This document shows, in pieces, positions 16,476-25,037 of a stretch of 64,000 bases of DNA (position 1 is its first letter; each line of letters starts with the position of its first letter). Where the stretch lies: positions 434,001-498,000 of the forward strand of contig CALRNL020000001.1 of NCBI GenBank assembly GCA_943369525.1, read 5' to 3'. A program made the translations under genes and the position numbers. A model generated the notes under the pieces. It did no database searches, was not told the origin of the DNA, and was given only the letters and a program-made list of their open reading frames with translations. The stretch comes from BAIKAL-G1 sp943369525. Lineage in GTDB: Bacteria; Cyanobacteriota; Cyanobacteriia; PCC-6307; Cyanobiaceae.

Positions 16476-16536
16476 TCAGAGTAGGCCCGGCAGACGGGGG
16501 CTGTGTTTGGGGGCACCCGAGTCGATCCTGCCGTCA

Positions 16537-16980
16537 TCACGCCACAAACCGCTTGTAGAGCCAGCGCACCAAGCCTCCCAGCACGGGCACAGGCTCAAAC
16601 GTGGGGCCTACGAAATCAAAATAGTCGCGATGCTCCACAATCTTTCCGTCGGCACCGATGCGCAGGCGGGTTGTACCGGGATAAACAAACTCAATCCCCT
16701 TGATCTTCAGGCCCATTGTCCACTCAACGAAAGCAATCTCGCCGCTAAGAGCAACCGCAGCGGGCACAAGGAAGACATCATCGCAACGGCGCATCAATCC
16801 CTCCTGGGCAACAATATAGGCTTCAATGCCACGCCTTTCCTGAGTTGGATCCTGAAAATGGACCGACTCGTCATAGACAGCCCGCCACTGGTCCGCACTA
16901 GGTCCTGGAGTTCCGTAGGGCTTGGTGAAGAGGGCCTTAAGCGTCTCTTCAGTGAGCGGTGGGGTGACAACTGCGTTCAT
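16537..16980 (-). CDS. NTF2-like / SnoaL-like protein
   Basis: A 147-residue protein of the NTF2-like fold. It starts with helices (LTEETLKALFTKPYG), then VYDESVHFQDPTQERRGIEAY, a pattern typical of the fold's ligand pocket, and ends with strands VEWTMGLKIKG and IVEHRDYFDF. Close relatives are often annotated as nuclear transport factor 2 family or ketosteroid isomerase-like proteins; the substrate is unknown. The ATG at 16980 gives the expected length. A DUF2973-type gene lies 50 bp upstream on the same strand. Confidence 0.75.
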   Translation of the reverse strand: MNAVVTPPLTEETLKALFTKPYGTPGPSADQWRAVYDESVHFQDPTQERRGIEAYIVAQEGLMRRCDDVFLVPAAVALSGEIAFVEWTMGLKIKGIEFVYPGTTRLRIGADGKIVEHRDYFDFVGPTFEPVPVLGGLVRWLYKRFVA

Positions 16981-17030
16981 GGTGTTTCGGCAGATTGGCT
17001 GACAAATGGATCAAAAAGGCGGCTAGGGAT

Positions 17031-17258
17031 TCAAGGGGTTTGCTGATACATCTTTTCCAACCGCTCCCTGCTGAAGTCAACGTAAAGCACTTGCTCACCG
17101 GGCTGGGGAGCCTCGGGATGGACCCTGCCGCGTCCTGGCAGGGATTGGGAAGGGGTCCGCCTTGCGGAGCTGCGCAGGGTCTGAGTCATCAAGGCAAAGG
17201 CTCCACCAGCGATGGCCGCAAAGCAGAGCAAATAGATGGCAGCCAAGAGGTCATTCAT
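17031..17258 (-). CDS. DUF2973-like small membrane protein
   Basis: A 75-residue protein with one N-terminal membrane helix (LLAAIYLLCFAAIAGGAFALM), a basic Ser/Arg/Pro linker and a C-terminal VLYVDFSRERLEKMYQQTP motif that resembles the end of DUF2973 proteins, a cyanobacterial family of unknown function. The family match is by eye only. Confidence 0.6.
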   Translation of the reverse strand: MNDLLAAIYLLCFAAIAGGAFALMTQTLRSSARRTPSQSLPGRGRVHPEAPQPGEQVLYVDFSRERLEKMYQQTP

Positions 17259-17371
17259 TGCCTAAACCGTTTTCTCCCATCCTATTGTGAAGAAATGTGA
17301 AACGTGGGTTTCGCCGTCCAGGGCGCGACTTTGCTGCGTGCTGTTCACCGGCTATGCGTCGATGAAGACGA

Positions 17372-18355
17372 TCAGCCCAGTCGGATCTGGGCGCTGAGGT
17401 CCCAGAGCTGCCTAGCCAGGGCGTCCGAGCAGGCTTCTGCACTGGGTTGGCCTGGCGCAAAACTCAGCCGGCCTGGGCCCAGCACCCGGTTGCTCCAATA
17501 CTGGAATCCGCTGGCTTCTGGCCTTGCCTGGGGCGTGGCGGCGGTGGCCAGGCCGGCCAGCAGGGCGCCAGCCCTTTGGGGCGTTTCGGTGATCCGCAGC
17601 AGGTCGCGGGCAACCAGCGCGAACAGGGCCTGGGCCACGGGGTTATGGCTGCGGCTGTAGCGGAAGAAACCACCCTGGCTGCGCGGGATCACCAGCCCCG
17701 GGCTCCAGGCGAGCACCGGCAGGGGCGTGCCCTGCTCCCGCAGCTGCCTCTCCACCTCCCGTGCCATCAGCAGGTTGCAGAGTTTGCTGTCCTTATAGGC
17801 CTTCTCGGCATGGAAGCTGCCGCTGCCATCGAGCATGGGCGCCCCAGGGCCCTGGCGCAGCCCAGCAAGATCACCCAGGCCGGCCGGCCGGCCCACCTTG
17901 CCGCCGGCGCTGGTGGGGTCATGCACTTCCGAGGCCGTCACCACCAGCGCCGGAGCCGTGCCCCGCATCAGCAGGGGCAACAGCTGCTGCAGGAGGGCTT
18001 GGTGGGCCAGGTGATTCACCGCGATGGTGAGTTCAAACCCCTGAACTGACCAGCGGGGCTCAGTCGCGCCGCTGTACTGCAGGCCGGCGTTGAGCACCAA
18101 GGTGTCGATCGGCTTCCCTTCCGCTAACAGGGATTTGGCGCAGCTCTCGACGCTGCTTAGATCGGCCAAATCGCAGACGGGGGTGGAGATCCGGCTGCCC
18201 AGGCGCTGGCGCAAGCCCGCGGCGGCGGCGGCATCCCGGCAGGGCACTGTGAGGTGGTGGCCATCTTTGAGCAGCAGAGCTGCTGCCTCAAAACCGATGC
18301 CAGAGCTGCCGCCGGTCAGCAGGATGTGGCGCCCCCCGGGCGGAAGCACGCTCAT
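17372..18355 (-). CDS. Short-chain dehydrogenase/reductase, protochlorophyllide-reductase-like branch
   Basis: A 327-residue oxidoreductase. The NAD(P)-binding TGGSSGIG motif occupies residues 14-21, LNAGL follows, and the catalytic YxxxK appears as AYKDSK in the order expected of the POR/WW-domain oxidoreductase-like branch (long insert before the Tyr, SPGLV after it). True POR-specific cysteines were not seen, so I do not call it chlorophyll biosynthetic. The ATG at 18355 overlaps the stop of the P450 gene (ATGA), so the two are translationally coupled and probably act on the same substrate. Confidence 0.85.
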   Translation of the reverse strand: MSVLPPGGRHILLTGGSSGIGFEAAALLLKDGHHLTVPCRDAAAAAGLRQRLGSRISTPVCDLADLSSVESCAKSLLAEGKPIDTLVLNAGLQYSGATEPRWSVQGFELTIAVNHLAHQALLQQLLPLLMRGTAPALVVTASEVHDPTSAGGKVGRPAGLGDLAGLRQGPGAPMLDGSGSFHAEKAYKDSKLCNLLMAREVERQLREQGTPLPVLAWSPGLVIPRSQGGFFRYSRSHNPVAQALFALVARDLLRITETPQRAGALLAGLATAATPQARPEASGFQYWSNRVLGPGRLSFAPGQPSAEACSDALARQLWDLSAQIRLG

Positions 18356-19731
18356 CGCCGGCAGGCCCGCACCAGCAACCCATCCTTCGGCGAAGGGCTG
18401 GGAATAATCCGGAGTGTCAGGTCTTGATCCGGCTCTAGCGCCAAGGTCAGTTGCTTGAGCAGCCCCACCGCCAGCAGACGTATCTCCAGCTCGGCCAACG
18501 CTTTGCCCAGGCAAACGCGCTCACCACCGCCAAAGGGCAGCAAGCTGGCCGTGCTGCCGCCGGCCAGATGGCGCTGGGGCCGGAACACCTCCAGATCCTC
18601 GTTCCCACTGGCATGGCGATGGCTGGCGGTGATGCTCACCTGCACGACCCGATCCGCCGGAATCAGCACATCCGCCAGCACAATCGGCTCGCGAGTGCGG
18701 CGGAAAAAGCCCCCCACCGGCGGAGCCAGCCGCATCACTTCCTTCAGCACCGCATCAAGGCGCGGGGCACGGCTGGAGTCGTAAGCCGTCACGGCCTCCC
18801 CCGGTTCTGGAGGCCAGGGCAAGCCGTCAAGCTCCTGCTGCAGCCAGGCCAGCTCGGCTGGATGTTGCAGCAGGCTCAGCAGCAGACAGCTCAGGGACGA
18901 CGCGGTGGTTTCGTAGCCGGCGAATAGGAGAAGTAGCAGCTGCTCTGTCACGTCATCGTCGCTTAAAGGCAGGCCCGCCTCATCCAGGCCACCAGCCAGC
19001 AGATCGAGCCCCCCAGCCGCCAGGGGCGCTCCGGCTGCTGCGTCGCTCTGGGCCTTCTCAAGCACGGCGCCTAGGCCTCGCAGCAGGCGTTGGCGGGCCT
19101 GAAGGGCTCGGGCATATGGGCTGCCAGGTAGGGCAAACGGCAAGGAAAAAAGGCCCTGGCACCAGGTTTCGAAATCAACGAACAAAACCTCGCGATCAAC
19201 CGGATCGAGCCCCAGCACCGTGCTGGCAATCACGCTGAAGGCAAAGCGCCTCAGCTTTGGCACCAGGGCCAGCGGCGCTGCATCAGCCAGCAGCTCCCCT
19301 TTGAGTTCGTCGACCAGCGCCGCGATCGCCGGGCTGTAGCGCTTCAGGGCCGAAGTGGCAAACATCTGGCCCACCACCCGTCGACGGGCTTTGTGGTCCG
19401 CACCGTTGCGGTTCGCCAGGGACAGGGGCCCCAGCAGCTTGCGCACACTGTCTGGCCACCAGCCCTCAACGGCATCGCCCTGGGCGAATAGGTCATTGAT
19501 GGCCTTCTCCCCCCGAATGAACACGGTGCGTTGCCCCAACAGGGTGGTGCCGTAGACATCGCCGTAGCTCTCGAAGCGAGAGCGCGCAAAATCGGGATCT
19601 CGCAGAAAGGAGAGGGTTTCAAGAACTCCACTCACAGCAGGCGTGATCGGCAGGGGCCGAGGGTTGGCGGGATCGGGAGGCAACCAATCGTCTCCTGGAG
19701 GACTACCAGGTTGCCGGATCGCCGCCAACAC
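18352..19731 (-). CDS. Cytochrome P450 (CYP120-like)
   Basis: A soluble, 459-residue monooxygenase. The heme loop FGGGERVCLGKALAELE has the axial Cys407; the I-helix carries LLFAGYETTASS; the ExxR motif is KEVMRLAPP; ETLSFLRDPDFA at the N-terminus is typical of the CYP120/CYP26-like group, whose cyanobacterial member hydroxylates retinoic acid. That substrate is only a family hint. The start is GTG at 19731, in a frame with no ATG nearby. It overlaps the SDR gene by 4 nt and is the first gene of this two-gene unit. The redox partner is not encoded here. Confidence 0.9.
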   Translation of the reverse strand: MLAAIRQPGSPPGDDWLPPDPANPRPLPITPAVSGVLETLSFLRDPDFARSRFESYGDVYGTTLLGQRTVFIRGEKAINDLFAQGDAVEGWWPDSVRKLLGPLSLANRNGADHKARRRVVGQMFATSALKRYSPAIAALVDELKGELLADAAPLALVPKLRRFAFSVIASTVLGLDPVDREVLFVDFETWCQGLFSLPFALPGSPYARALQARQRLLRGLGAVLEKAQSDAAAGAPLAAGGLDLLAGGLDEAGLPLSDDDVTEQLLLLLFAGYETTASSLSCLLLSLLQHPAELAWLQQELDGLPWPPEPGEAVTAYDSSRAPRLDAVLKEVMRLAPPVGGFFRRTREPIVLADVLIPADRVVQVSITASHRHASGNEDLEVFRPQRHLAGGSTASLLPFGGGERVCLGKALAELEIRLLAVGLLKQLTLALEPDQDLTLRIIPSPSPKDGLLVRACRR

Positions 19732-20060
19732 CGCGTCCCGTTGGATCGTCCATCAGCGCCGCGATGGCCGCGTCCAGCAGCGAGGGCACCCCAACTTCTG
19801 CTGGCGCCGAAGCACGGCCGATGGCAGCCGCTGCCCTGGTCGATCGGCTGGCTGCCGCAGCAGGAGGCAAGCGGCCCTAGGGGACAACACCCCTGGGAAC
19901 GCCTTGGTGCGTGAGCAGCTCAGCCGCTACGTCGATGCTGTTCCAGGCGGCTTCAGGCCCTGGATGCCATTACTGGGGCTGCTGATCGCTCCAATCGCTC
20001 CAGCCAGACCCGCTGGAGCCGGGGGTCGTTCCATGGGCGCAGCCTGGGCTGGGCAGGCGC

Positions 20061-20240
20061 GTGTTGGTTGACACCAACCGATGGGTCGATCACCTCGCTC
20101 CACGGGGCCGCCAAAACGCCAATTCCCAAGACTTGGCTACGCCAACTGGCCCAAGGGCATGAAATTGTCATTAGCAGCAAGGAATTGATTGAATTGGGCG
20201 CGTTATGGCTCGAACCTTGCCCCCCTCTCTCCCGCGCAGG
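20061..20240 (+). pseudogene. Possible relic of a PIN-domain toxin
   Basis: GTG at 20061 opens the peptide MLVDTNRWVDHLAP, very like the start of VapC toxins (VDTSVWIDHL), but the frame ends at 20162. In the next frame the segment LRQLAQGHEIVISSKELIEL follows at about 20137, comparable to the second PIN block with its conserved Glu. A frameshift near 20115-20135 would join them. The rest of the domain is not recognisable. Apart from this, the 748 bp between the P450 start (19731) and the channel gene end (20480) show no gene. Confidence 0.3.
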
Positions 20241-20479
20241 AACAGCGGCCCAACCCAGCCATGGAGCCGCTTGTCCCTGGAGCAGCTCTTTGGGTTGGCT
20301 AGCCAAAACCGGCCAGGAGGCCCTGGGCAGGCATCGGGATCGCTTGGTTGTGATGCAGACCTCAAGTCGCTGGGCAGGGCCCCAGGCCCTATCCAAATCG
20401 GGTGATTACCTAGGAGCCCCAGCTGATTGTCTCGGACCAGCGGGGATTCACTGCGACTCACGCCTTGGCAAGGGCCTGC

Positions 20480-22048
20480 CTACTCGTCGACTCCGTAGCC
20501 CAAAAAGCGCCGCAGGCTGGCCCCCATCTGGGCCAACAGACTCTCCTCCAGGGCTCGGGTCTGCATGGCCGTGAACGCCTTGAGACTGGCCTCCCGCTTG
20601 GCGATCAATTCGACGATCCCTTCCAGGGCCTTTTCATTGTTAACAAAAATCCGCTGAATCGAAGCCTGGGATATTTTTAATACGGAAACAGATGTTTTGG
20701 CAACAATACTGGCGCTGCGGGGACTATCTGTAAAGGCAGACATTTCGCCAAATAGGGTTCCCTTCAAGAGGGTAGCAACCTGGCGCAAGGGGTCATCCTC
20801 GTGGTCTCCAGCCACCATCACATCGCATTCACCGGAGAGCAACACATACATAGAACGATCAGAATCGTGTCTCGTAATAATAAATTCACCCAAGCCATAC
20901 ATGATCACCCGTTCAGAGAGGGCCAAACATTGCAACTCCTGATCGGATAAGGGTGCCAACAGGGCCAGGGAACGCAGGGCGTCAAAACAGTCCTGGCGCT
21001 GGTTTGAGAGCTCGGCAACGGCCAGCCGACGCTCGGTACTGATCGGCCTGAGGTCCACAATCGGGAAGGGAATCGAAAAGCCGCGTCGCTGCACCGCATA
21101 CCAAATACGCGATCGCACATCGGTAAGCACCTGATGGCGCCTGGCGTAATCGCGGATGTAGAAGTACAACTCATAGTCGATTGAGGACGCATTAAATGTC
21201 TTGAGTACGACTTCGACCGGCTTGGCCAACAAGACATTGCCGTGGGATTGGACAGCCTCAACCAGCAGCTCGCGGGCTAGCTCTGGGCGCATTTCATAGG
21301 GCAAACCAACGGCAACAACAACACGAAAGGCCGGAGAAGCCTTTGAATGGTTAACAATAATGGACTGGTCAATCTTTGAATTAGCCACCACAATCGTGCG
21401 GTCGGTAAGATCGTCTAGAAGGGTGGTATTACTCCAAGAAATCGAGGTTACTTGACCAAGCATGCCCTCAAACTCAACCCAATCGCCAACCACAAATTGC
21501 TTTTCTAGCTGGATCGACAAGCCAGAGGCTAGATTTTGCAACTGGCTGCTGGTTCCAGGCCCAATCACAAACGCCAAGACCGAAGCACCTGCAGCTGTTC
21601 CCCAGCCGCTGATGGAACCACTACTATAGAGGGTATAGCCGATAATCACCAAGCCCCCGGACAGAAAAAGCAGTTCCCTAAAAATCCTGGGTGGTGTGTT
21701 GCGAGCCCCCCCAATTGCATGCATCACCAACCAGCTGTAGTCGATGGCCAGGTCAAGCACTAACAGGGAGATAGCAGCATTATTAATGCTATTAATCCAC
21801 TGGAGAATATCCGCATCGAGTGAAAAATAGACGGCATCGAGCTGGGTGATGCGAGCAATCAGCAACCAGCGTAAAATGCGCATGCTGGGCAGCCAGCGAA
21901 GGCGCGGATCTAGGGCCCGAGACTTGATTTTTCCCAGCGGGAAAGTAAGAATCAGCAGCAGCAGCAGTAGGACAGTCTGCAGGGCAACCATTAGAGCACT
22001 GATTTTCCGTATAATAGCTGCAGAACGAGTCGCAGGGAATTTCGGCAT
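20480..22048 (-). CDS. MscS-type mechanosensitive channel with C-terminal cyclic nucleotide-binding domain
   Basis: About 522 residues. Four or so membrane helices fill the N-terminal 175 residues (VALQTVLLLLLLILTF, AAISLLVLDLAID, LFLSGGLVIIGYTLY). The MscS pore helix and beta domain follow (AAGASVLAFVIGPGTSSQLQNLASG, then FVVGDWVEFEGMLGQV and NSKIDQSIIVNHS). Residues about 375-490 form a cyclic nucleotide-binding domain whose phosphate cassette reads FGEMSAFTDSPRSAS, keeping the Glu and Arg that hold the phosphate. A short helical tail ends at residue 522. Ligand gating of ion flow is inferred. Start codon candidates are ATG at 22048, ATG at 22060 and TTG at 22087. Base composition is AT-richer than the core genes. 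Confidence 0.85.
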   Translation of the reverse strand: MPKFPATRSAAIIRKISALMVALQTVLLLLLLILTFPLGKIKSRALDPRLRWLPSMRILRWLLIARITQLDAVYFSLDADILQWINSINNAAISLLVLDLAIDYSWLVMHAIGGARNTPPRIFRELLFLSGGLVIIGYTLYSSGSISGWGTAAGASVLAFVIGPGTSSQLQNLASGLSIQLEKQFVVGDWVEFEGMLGQVTSISWSNTTLLDDLTDRTIVVANSKIDQSIIVNHSKASPAFRVVVAVGLPYEMRPELARELLVEAVQSHGNVLLAKPVEVVLKTFNASSIDYELYFYIRDYARRHQVLTDVRSRIWYAVQRRGFSIPFPIVDLRPISTERRLAVAELSNQRQDCFDALRSLALLAPLSDQELQCLALSERVIMYGLGEFIITRHDSDRSMYVLLSGECDVMVAGDHEDDPLRQVATLLKGTLFGEMSAFTDSPRSASIVAKTSVSVLKISQASIQRIFVNNEKALEGIVELIAKREASLKAFTAMQTRALEESLLAQMGASLRRFLGYGVDE

Positions 22049-22781
22049 GTTGCCACCCATTAAACCGGCAACGGCAACTACGCCCAATCAGGGCAGCGAT
22101 CTAGCCCTCCTGCTCCGAACGGGTGCCCGCGAGCAAGGCCATTGCATCACCCTCAACGACGGTGACGACCTCGTCCATGAAGGCGAGATCAGTGATCGCA
22201 TCTACGTACTCGAGCAGGGAGAAATCACCGTCTCGATCAAGAATCAATCTGGCGACAGCACCACAGTGGCCACGCTTACGCCGGGAGCTGTGATTGGCGA
22301 GATGACCCTCTTTGGTGAGACCCGCCGCTCAGCAACCTGCTCTGCCAAAGGCAATAACGTACAACTCATTGGCCTAGAAAATGACCAGGCCCTCAAACTT
22401 ATTGATAACGACACCAAGGCCAGAAATGCCCTGGTAAAGGAACTTACAAAACGGTCAAGATCCATGCTGCAATATATCAATGAATTCAGCTATCTAACCC
22501 GACTGATCAGCGCGGGCGACCTGGCCAGTGTTCAATCCCAAATTAACATCGACAAACCCACCGATGATGCCACCGTTAGGGAAGCCAGGAAAGAATTCGC
22601 AACAATGCTTGCCAGAATCAAGGCACGGGAAGCCGAGCTTCAAGACAAAATTCAACTTCTCACGATCGAGATCGATCACGCCCGCGCCTCAAAAGAAGTG
22701 AATAGCATCGAAAGTGATCCCATGTTCCAGAAGCTCAAGAGCCAATCAGGCAGCCTCAGGGACCGCCTAAGGGGTGCTTAA
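22047..22781 (+). CDS. Cyclic nucleotide-binding domain protein with coiled-coil tail
   Basis: A 244-residue soluble protein. Residues about 15-120 are a CNB fold (VLEQGEITVSI, then GAVIGEMTLFGETRRSATCSA, with the Glu and Arg of the phosphate cassette). The rest is helical: a linker through NEFSYLTRL and a coiled-coil-like segment (ARIKAREAELQDKIQLLTIEID). There is no HTH, so it is not a CRP-type regulator. The ATG at 22047 has AGGGAA 8-13 nt upstream and shares its bases with the ATG of the divergent channel gene. It converges on the membrane-protein gene with 23 bp between stops. Confidence 0.8.
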   Translation: MLPPIKPATATTPNQGSDLALLLRTGAREQGHCITLNDGDDLVHEGEISDRIYVLEQGEITVSIKNQSGDSTTVATLTPGAVIGEMTLFGETRRSATCSAKGNNVQLIGLENDQALKLIDNDTKARNALVKELTKRSRSMLQYINEFSYLTRLISAGDLASVQSQINIDKPTDDATVREARKEFATMLARIKAREAELQDKIQLLTIEIDHARASKEVNSIESDPMFQKLKSQSGSLRDRLRGA

Positions 22782-22804
22782 TCAATAGCGATAAGGCGGC
22801 TTAT

Positions 22805-23677
22805 TTAATGCATTAAACTACGGACGGTCAAGCCGTCGACACTCACGAAGACAAAGACGCCAATGGCAAACCAGGCAAATGAGGAGGTCTCGGCGGAAGG
22901 CAGCTCGTTCTTAAAAACATTATAGAGAATAATACCCGCCAACACACTCAAGCAACCAAGCAACAGGGCCGTGGGCAATACGTTAAAGAGAGTAAGCGCA
23001 AGCGCGGCACTGAGAACACTGAAAAGAACAGGCGGCACCAGCTTGCGAAAGTGCTTCTCATTTTCCTCAAACAAGCCAAAGATATTGAAACCTAGATGCA
23101 TTACAAAGGTCAGCAGATAGAGGAGCTTATCGGCGGGACCATGCAGATGGCTAAGCTGGTAGGGCAGGGTCAACAGAATCAGCGATGCATACACAGCAAA
23201 CACTGACGTTGAAACCCTAAAACCCAACAATTTTTCCTCTTGCCGCGACTTAACGAAGCCCCACTCGCCCATCGCTTGGGCACTTTTCTTGGCCATCATC
23301 AGGCAATAATGCTGGATACCCTTATAGGCAATCAGGCCAAAAAGCGATAGCTTGTAGGCATTAATCCAACCAAAAGTGACTTGATCATTAAAAATTTGGT
23401 ACTCTGGAATTAGCATGATCATCACATAAGCCACCGCCAATCCCGAAGAAAAGGACCGCAGGGCCGTGGGTAGATCCCGAAACTTGTTGGAAAGCTTGGA
23501 CTCATGTCGATTGATAACGTCTAAAATAGTCGGCGCAAACTGGGTCAACAGAACTAAAGTTGCGAATAAAATTAGCACAAACGTGATGGCAATTCCATCG
23601 ACCGGATGCTCAGTAGTGGCGGCAGGGGCACCGGCGGCCAAAAAGATGTCAAATAAGGGTAGGGACGCGTTGATCAT
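22805..23677 (-). CDS. Polytopic membrane protein of unknown function
   Basis: A 290-residue protein with seven or eight membrane helices, the first at about residues 29-49 (GIAITFVLILFATLVLL), preceded by a short periplasm-like leader. Loops contain INRHESKLSNKF and FEENEKHFRKLVPP. No catalytic or transport motif was recognised; a distant ZIP-like fold is conceivable but the metal-site HN/E motifs are missing. It is 36 bp downstream of the ParA-like gene on the same strand, which suggests that the ATPase and this protein are made together. Confidence 0.75.
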   Translation of the reverse strand: MINASLPLFDIFLAAGAPAATTEHPVDGIAITFVLILFATLVLLTQFAPTILDVINRHESKLSNKFRDLPTALRSFSSGLAVAYVMIMLIPEYQIFNDQVTFGWINAYKLSLFGLIAYKGIQHYCLMMAKKSAQAMGEWGFVKSRQEEKLLGFRVSTSVFAVYASLILLTLPYQLSHLHGPADKLLYLLTFVMHLGFNIFGLFEENEKHFRKLVPPVLFSVLSAALALTLFNVLPTALLLGCLSVLAGIILYNVFKNELPSAETSSFAWFAIGVFVFVSVDGLTVRSLMH

Positions 23678-23713
23678 GATTCATTAAGGAAATGGTGGTT
23701 GGGAATCGGGGGA

Positions 23714-24478
23714 TTAGGCCGCGATTAGGGGGAGCAATTGGGCCACAACGGCCTTGAGCTGAACCGTAAAGGGGTGGTTTGGCTCCTGCTGGGAAAACAA
23801 ACCACTACCGCCATAGCGCATGATGTCATCATTTTGGGCCAGAATTCCCAAGCAAGGAGCCTGATAGGTGGCTTCTATTGTTGATTTAAGAGTCTGCCAA
23901 TCAAGGCTTGTCAACGCCTTATTCATCAACAATCGCAAATCGGGCACCCCTAGCTTACGCGCCACATCAACCGTCACGGCAGTTCCTTGGTAATCCTGGC
24001 GGTCAGGACGAAGAATCATCAGCAAAAGATCGGAAACCGTGATCGAGAACAGGGTTGTCTCATTGATGCCTGGGTGGGTATCCAGCAACAACACGTCCAA
24101 AGCAGCTGCCTTAATAAATCCACGGTAAATATCAACCATTTGATCCATCGTATAACCTTCCTTTACGATCCTGGCAATATCGGCTGGCTTGGGACTACCA
24201 GCCAGCAGGAAAATATTACCAGGAAAACTTGGCGCTACTGGCGTAACATCGATAAACGCCTTGTCAATGCCATACTCCTGATCAATCACCCCATTGATCG
24301 TGACAGCAGGCTCATCCTGGCCAAACAGAATATGAATACCGGGAGAAGGCAAATCCGTATCAACAACCCCCACCCTCAAGCCAGAGAGAGCCAACTCAGA
24401 GGCGATATTGGCTGTCACATTAGACTTGCCCGTACCTCCCCGGTAACTATGGGTAGCAATGATGTAAGGGCTGGCCAT
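23714..24478 (-). CDS. ParA/MinD-like ATPase with altered Walker A
   Basis: A 254-residue P-loop ATPase of the MinD/ParA superfamily. Residues 13-19 read RGGTGKS, where classic members have KGGxGKT/S: the first 'signature' lysine is replaced by Arg13, while the P-loop Lys18 is kept. The switch I-like DTDLPSPG and Walker B-like VLLLDTHPGINE motifs follow in order, then MILRPDRQDYQGTA. No C-terminal amphipathic membrane helix like that of MinD is evident (it ends QLLPLIAA). The neighbouring membrane protein may provide the localisation surface. It is the first gene of a leftward two-gene unit and diverges from the DUF3307 gene across 211 bp of AT-rich sequence. Confidence 0.85.
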   Translation of the reverse strand: MASPYIIATHSYRGGTGKSNVTANIASELALSGLRVGVVDTDLPSPGIHILFGQDEPAVTINGVIDQEYGIDKAFIDVTPVAPSFPGNIFLLAGSPKPADIARIVKEGYTMDQMVDIYRGFIKAAALDVLLLDTHPGINETTLFSITVSDLLLMILRPDRQDYQGTAVTVDVARKLGVPDLRLLMNKALTSLDWQTLKSTIEATYQAPCLGILAQNDDIMRYGGSGLFSQQEPNHPFTVQLKAVVAQLLPLIAA

Positions 24479-24689
24479 GCAATCAAAACAATTTTGAATT
24501 CCTATCTCACTGCATTACGGCGCCAATGTCAAGCATGGGCGATGATCTGACGTCAAGTTGCGGCCCCGGCGCGATTGCCTAAACCGCCATCAGCTCAGCT
24601 TGATCACCATTCACTCGCAGCAAAGATGGGCCGATTCAAAAGACAGGCTGCCAGGATGCGCTAGGCTTAGGGCAGAATTAAAGTAAACC

Positions 24690-25037
24690 ATGATTGGGGT
24701 TGCTGGCTTACCACTTTTTATCCTGTTACTTTTTGGCCATTGCCTCGCCGATTACCCCCTACAAACAGATAAATTGGCCGTTGGCAAATGCCCCGGCTCC
24801 TCCGTGGCTGGCGTTCACTGGACCTACTGGCTGGCCGGCCATGCGGGCACCCATGCGCTGGTTGTCGCCCTTTTAACCAATAACATCTGGCTTGGCTGCG
24901 CCGAGTTTGTGCTTCACTGCATCATCGATACCTGCAAATGCAAAGGATACTTCAATTTAGCCGTCGATCAATTCCTGCATGCAGCCTGCAAAGCCGCCTG
25001 GGTAATCATCTTGGCCGCCATCACAATCCCCAGCTAG
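24690..25037 (+). CDS. DUF3307 family membrane protein
   Basis: A 115-residue protein with three or four membrane helices. The order ...FGHCLADYPLQTDKLAVGKC..., a His-containing helix HWTYWLAGHAGTHAL, and a final block EFVLHCIIDTCKCKGY followed by VDQFLHAACK matches DUF3307, a family scattered in bacteria and phages with unknown role. The ATG at 24690 fits. It is the last gene of the AT-richer cluster and diverges from the ParA-like gene. Confidence 0.75.
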   Translation: MIGVAGLPLFILLLFGHCLADYPLQTDKLAVGKCPGSSVAGVHWTYWLAGHAGTHALVVALLTNNIWLGCAEFVLHCIIDTCKCKGYFNLAVDQFLHAACKAAWVIILAAITIPS

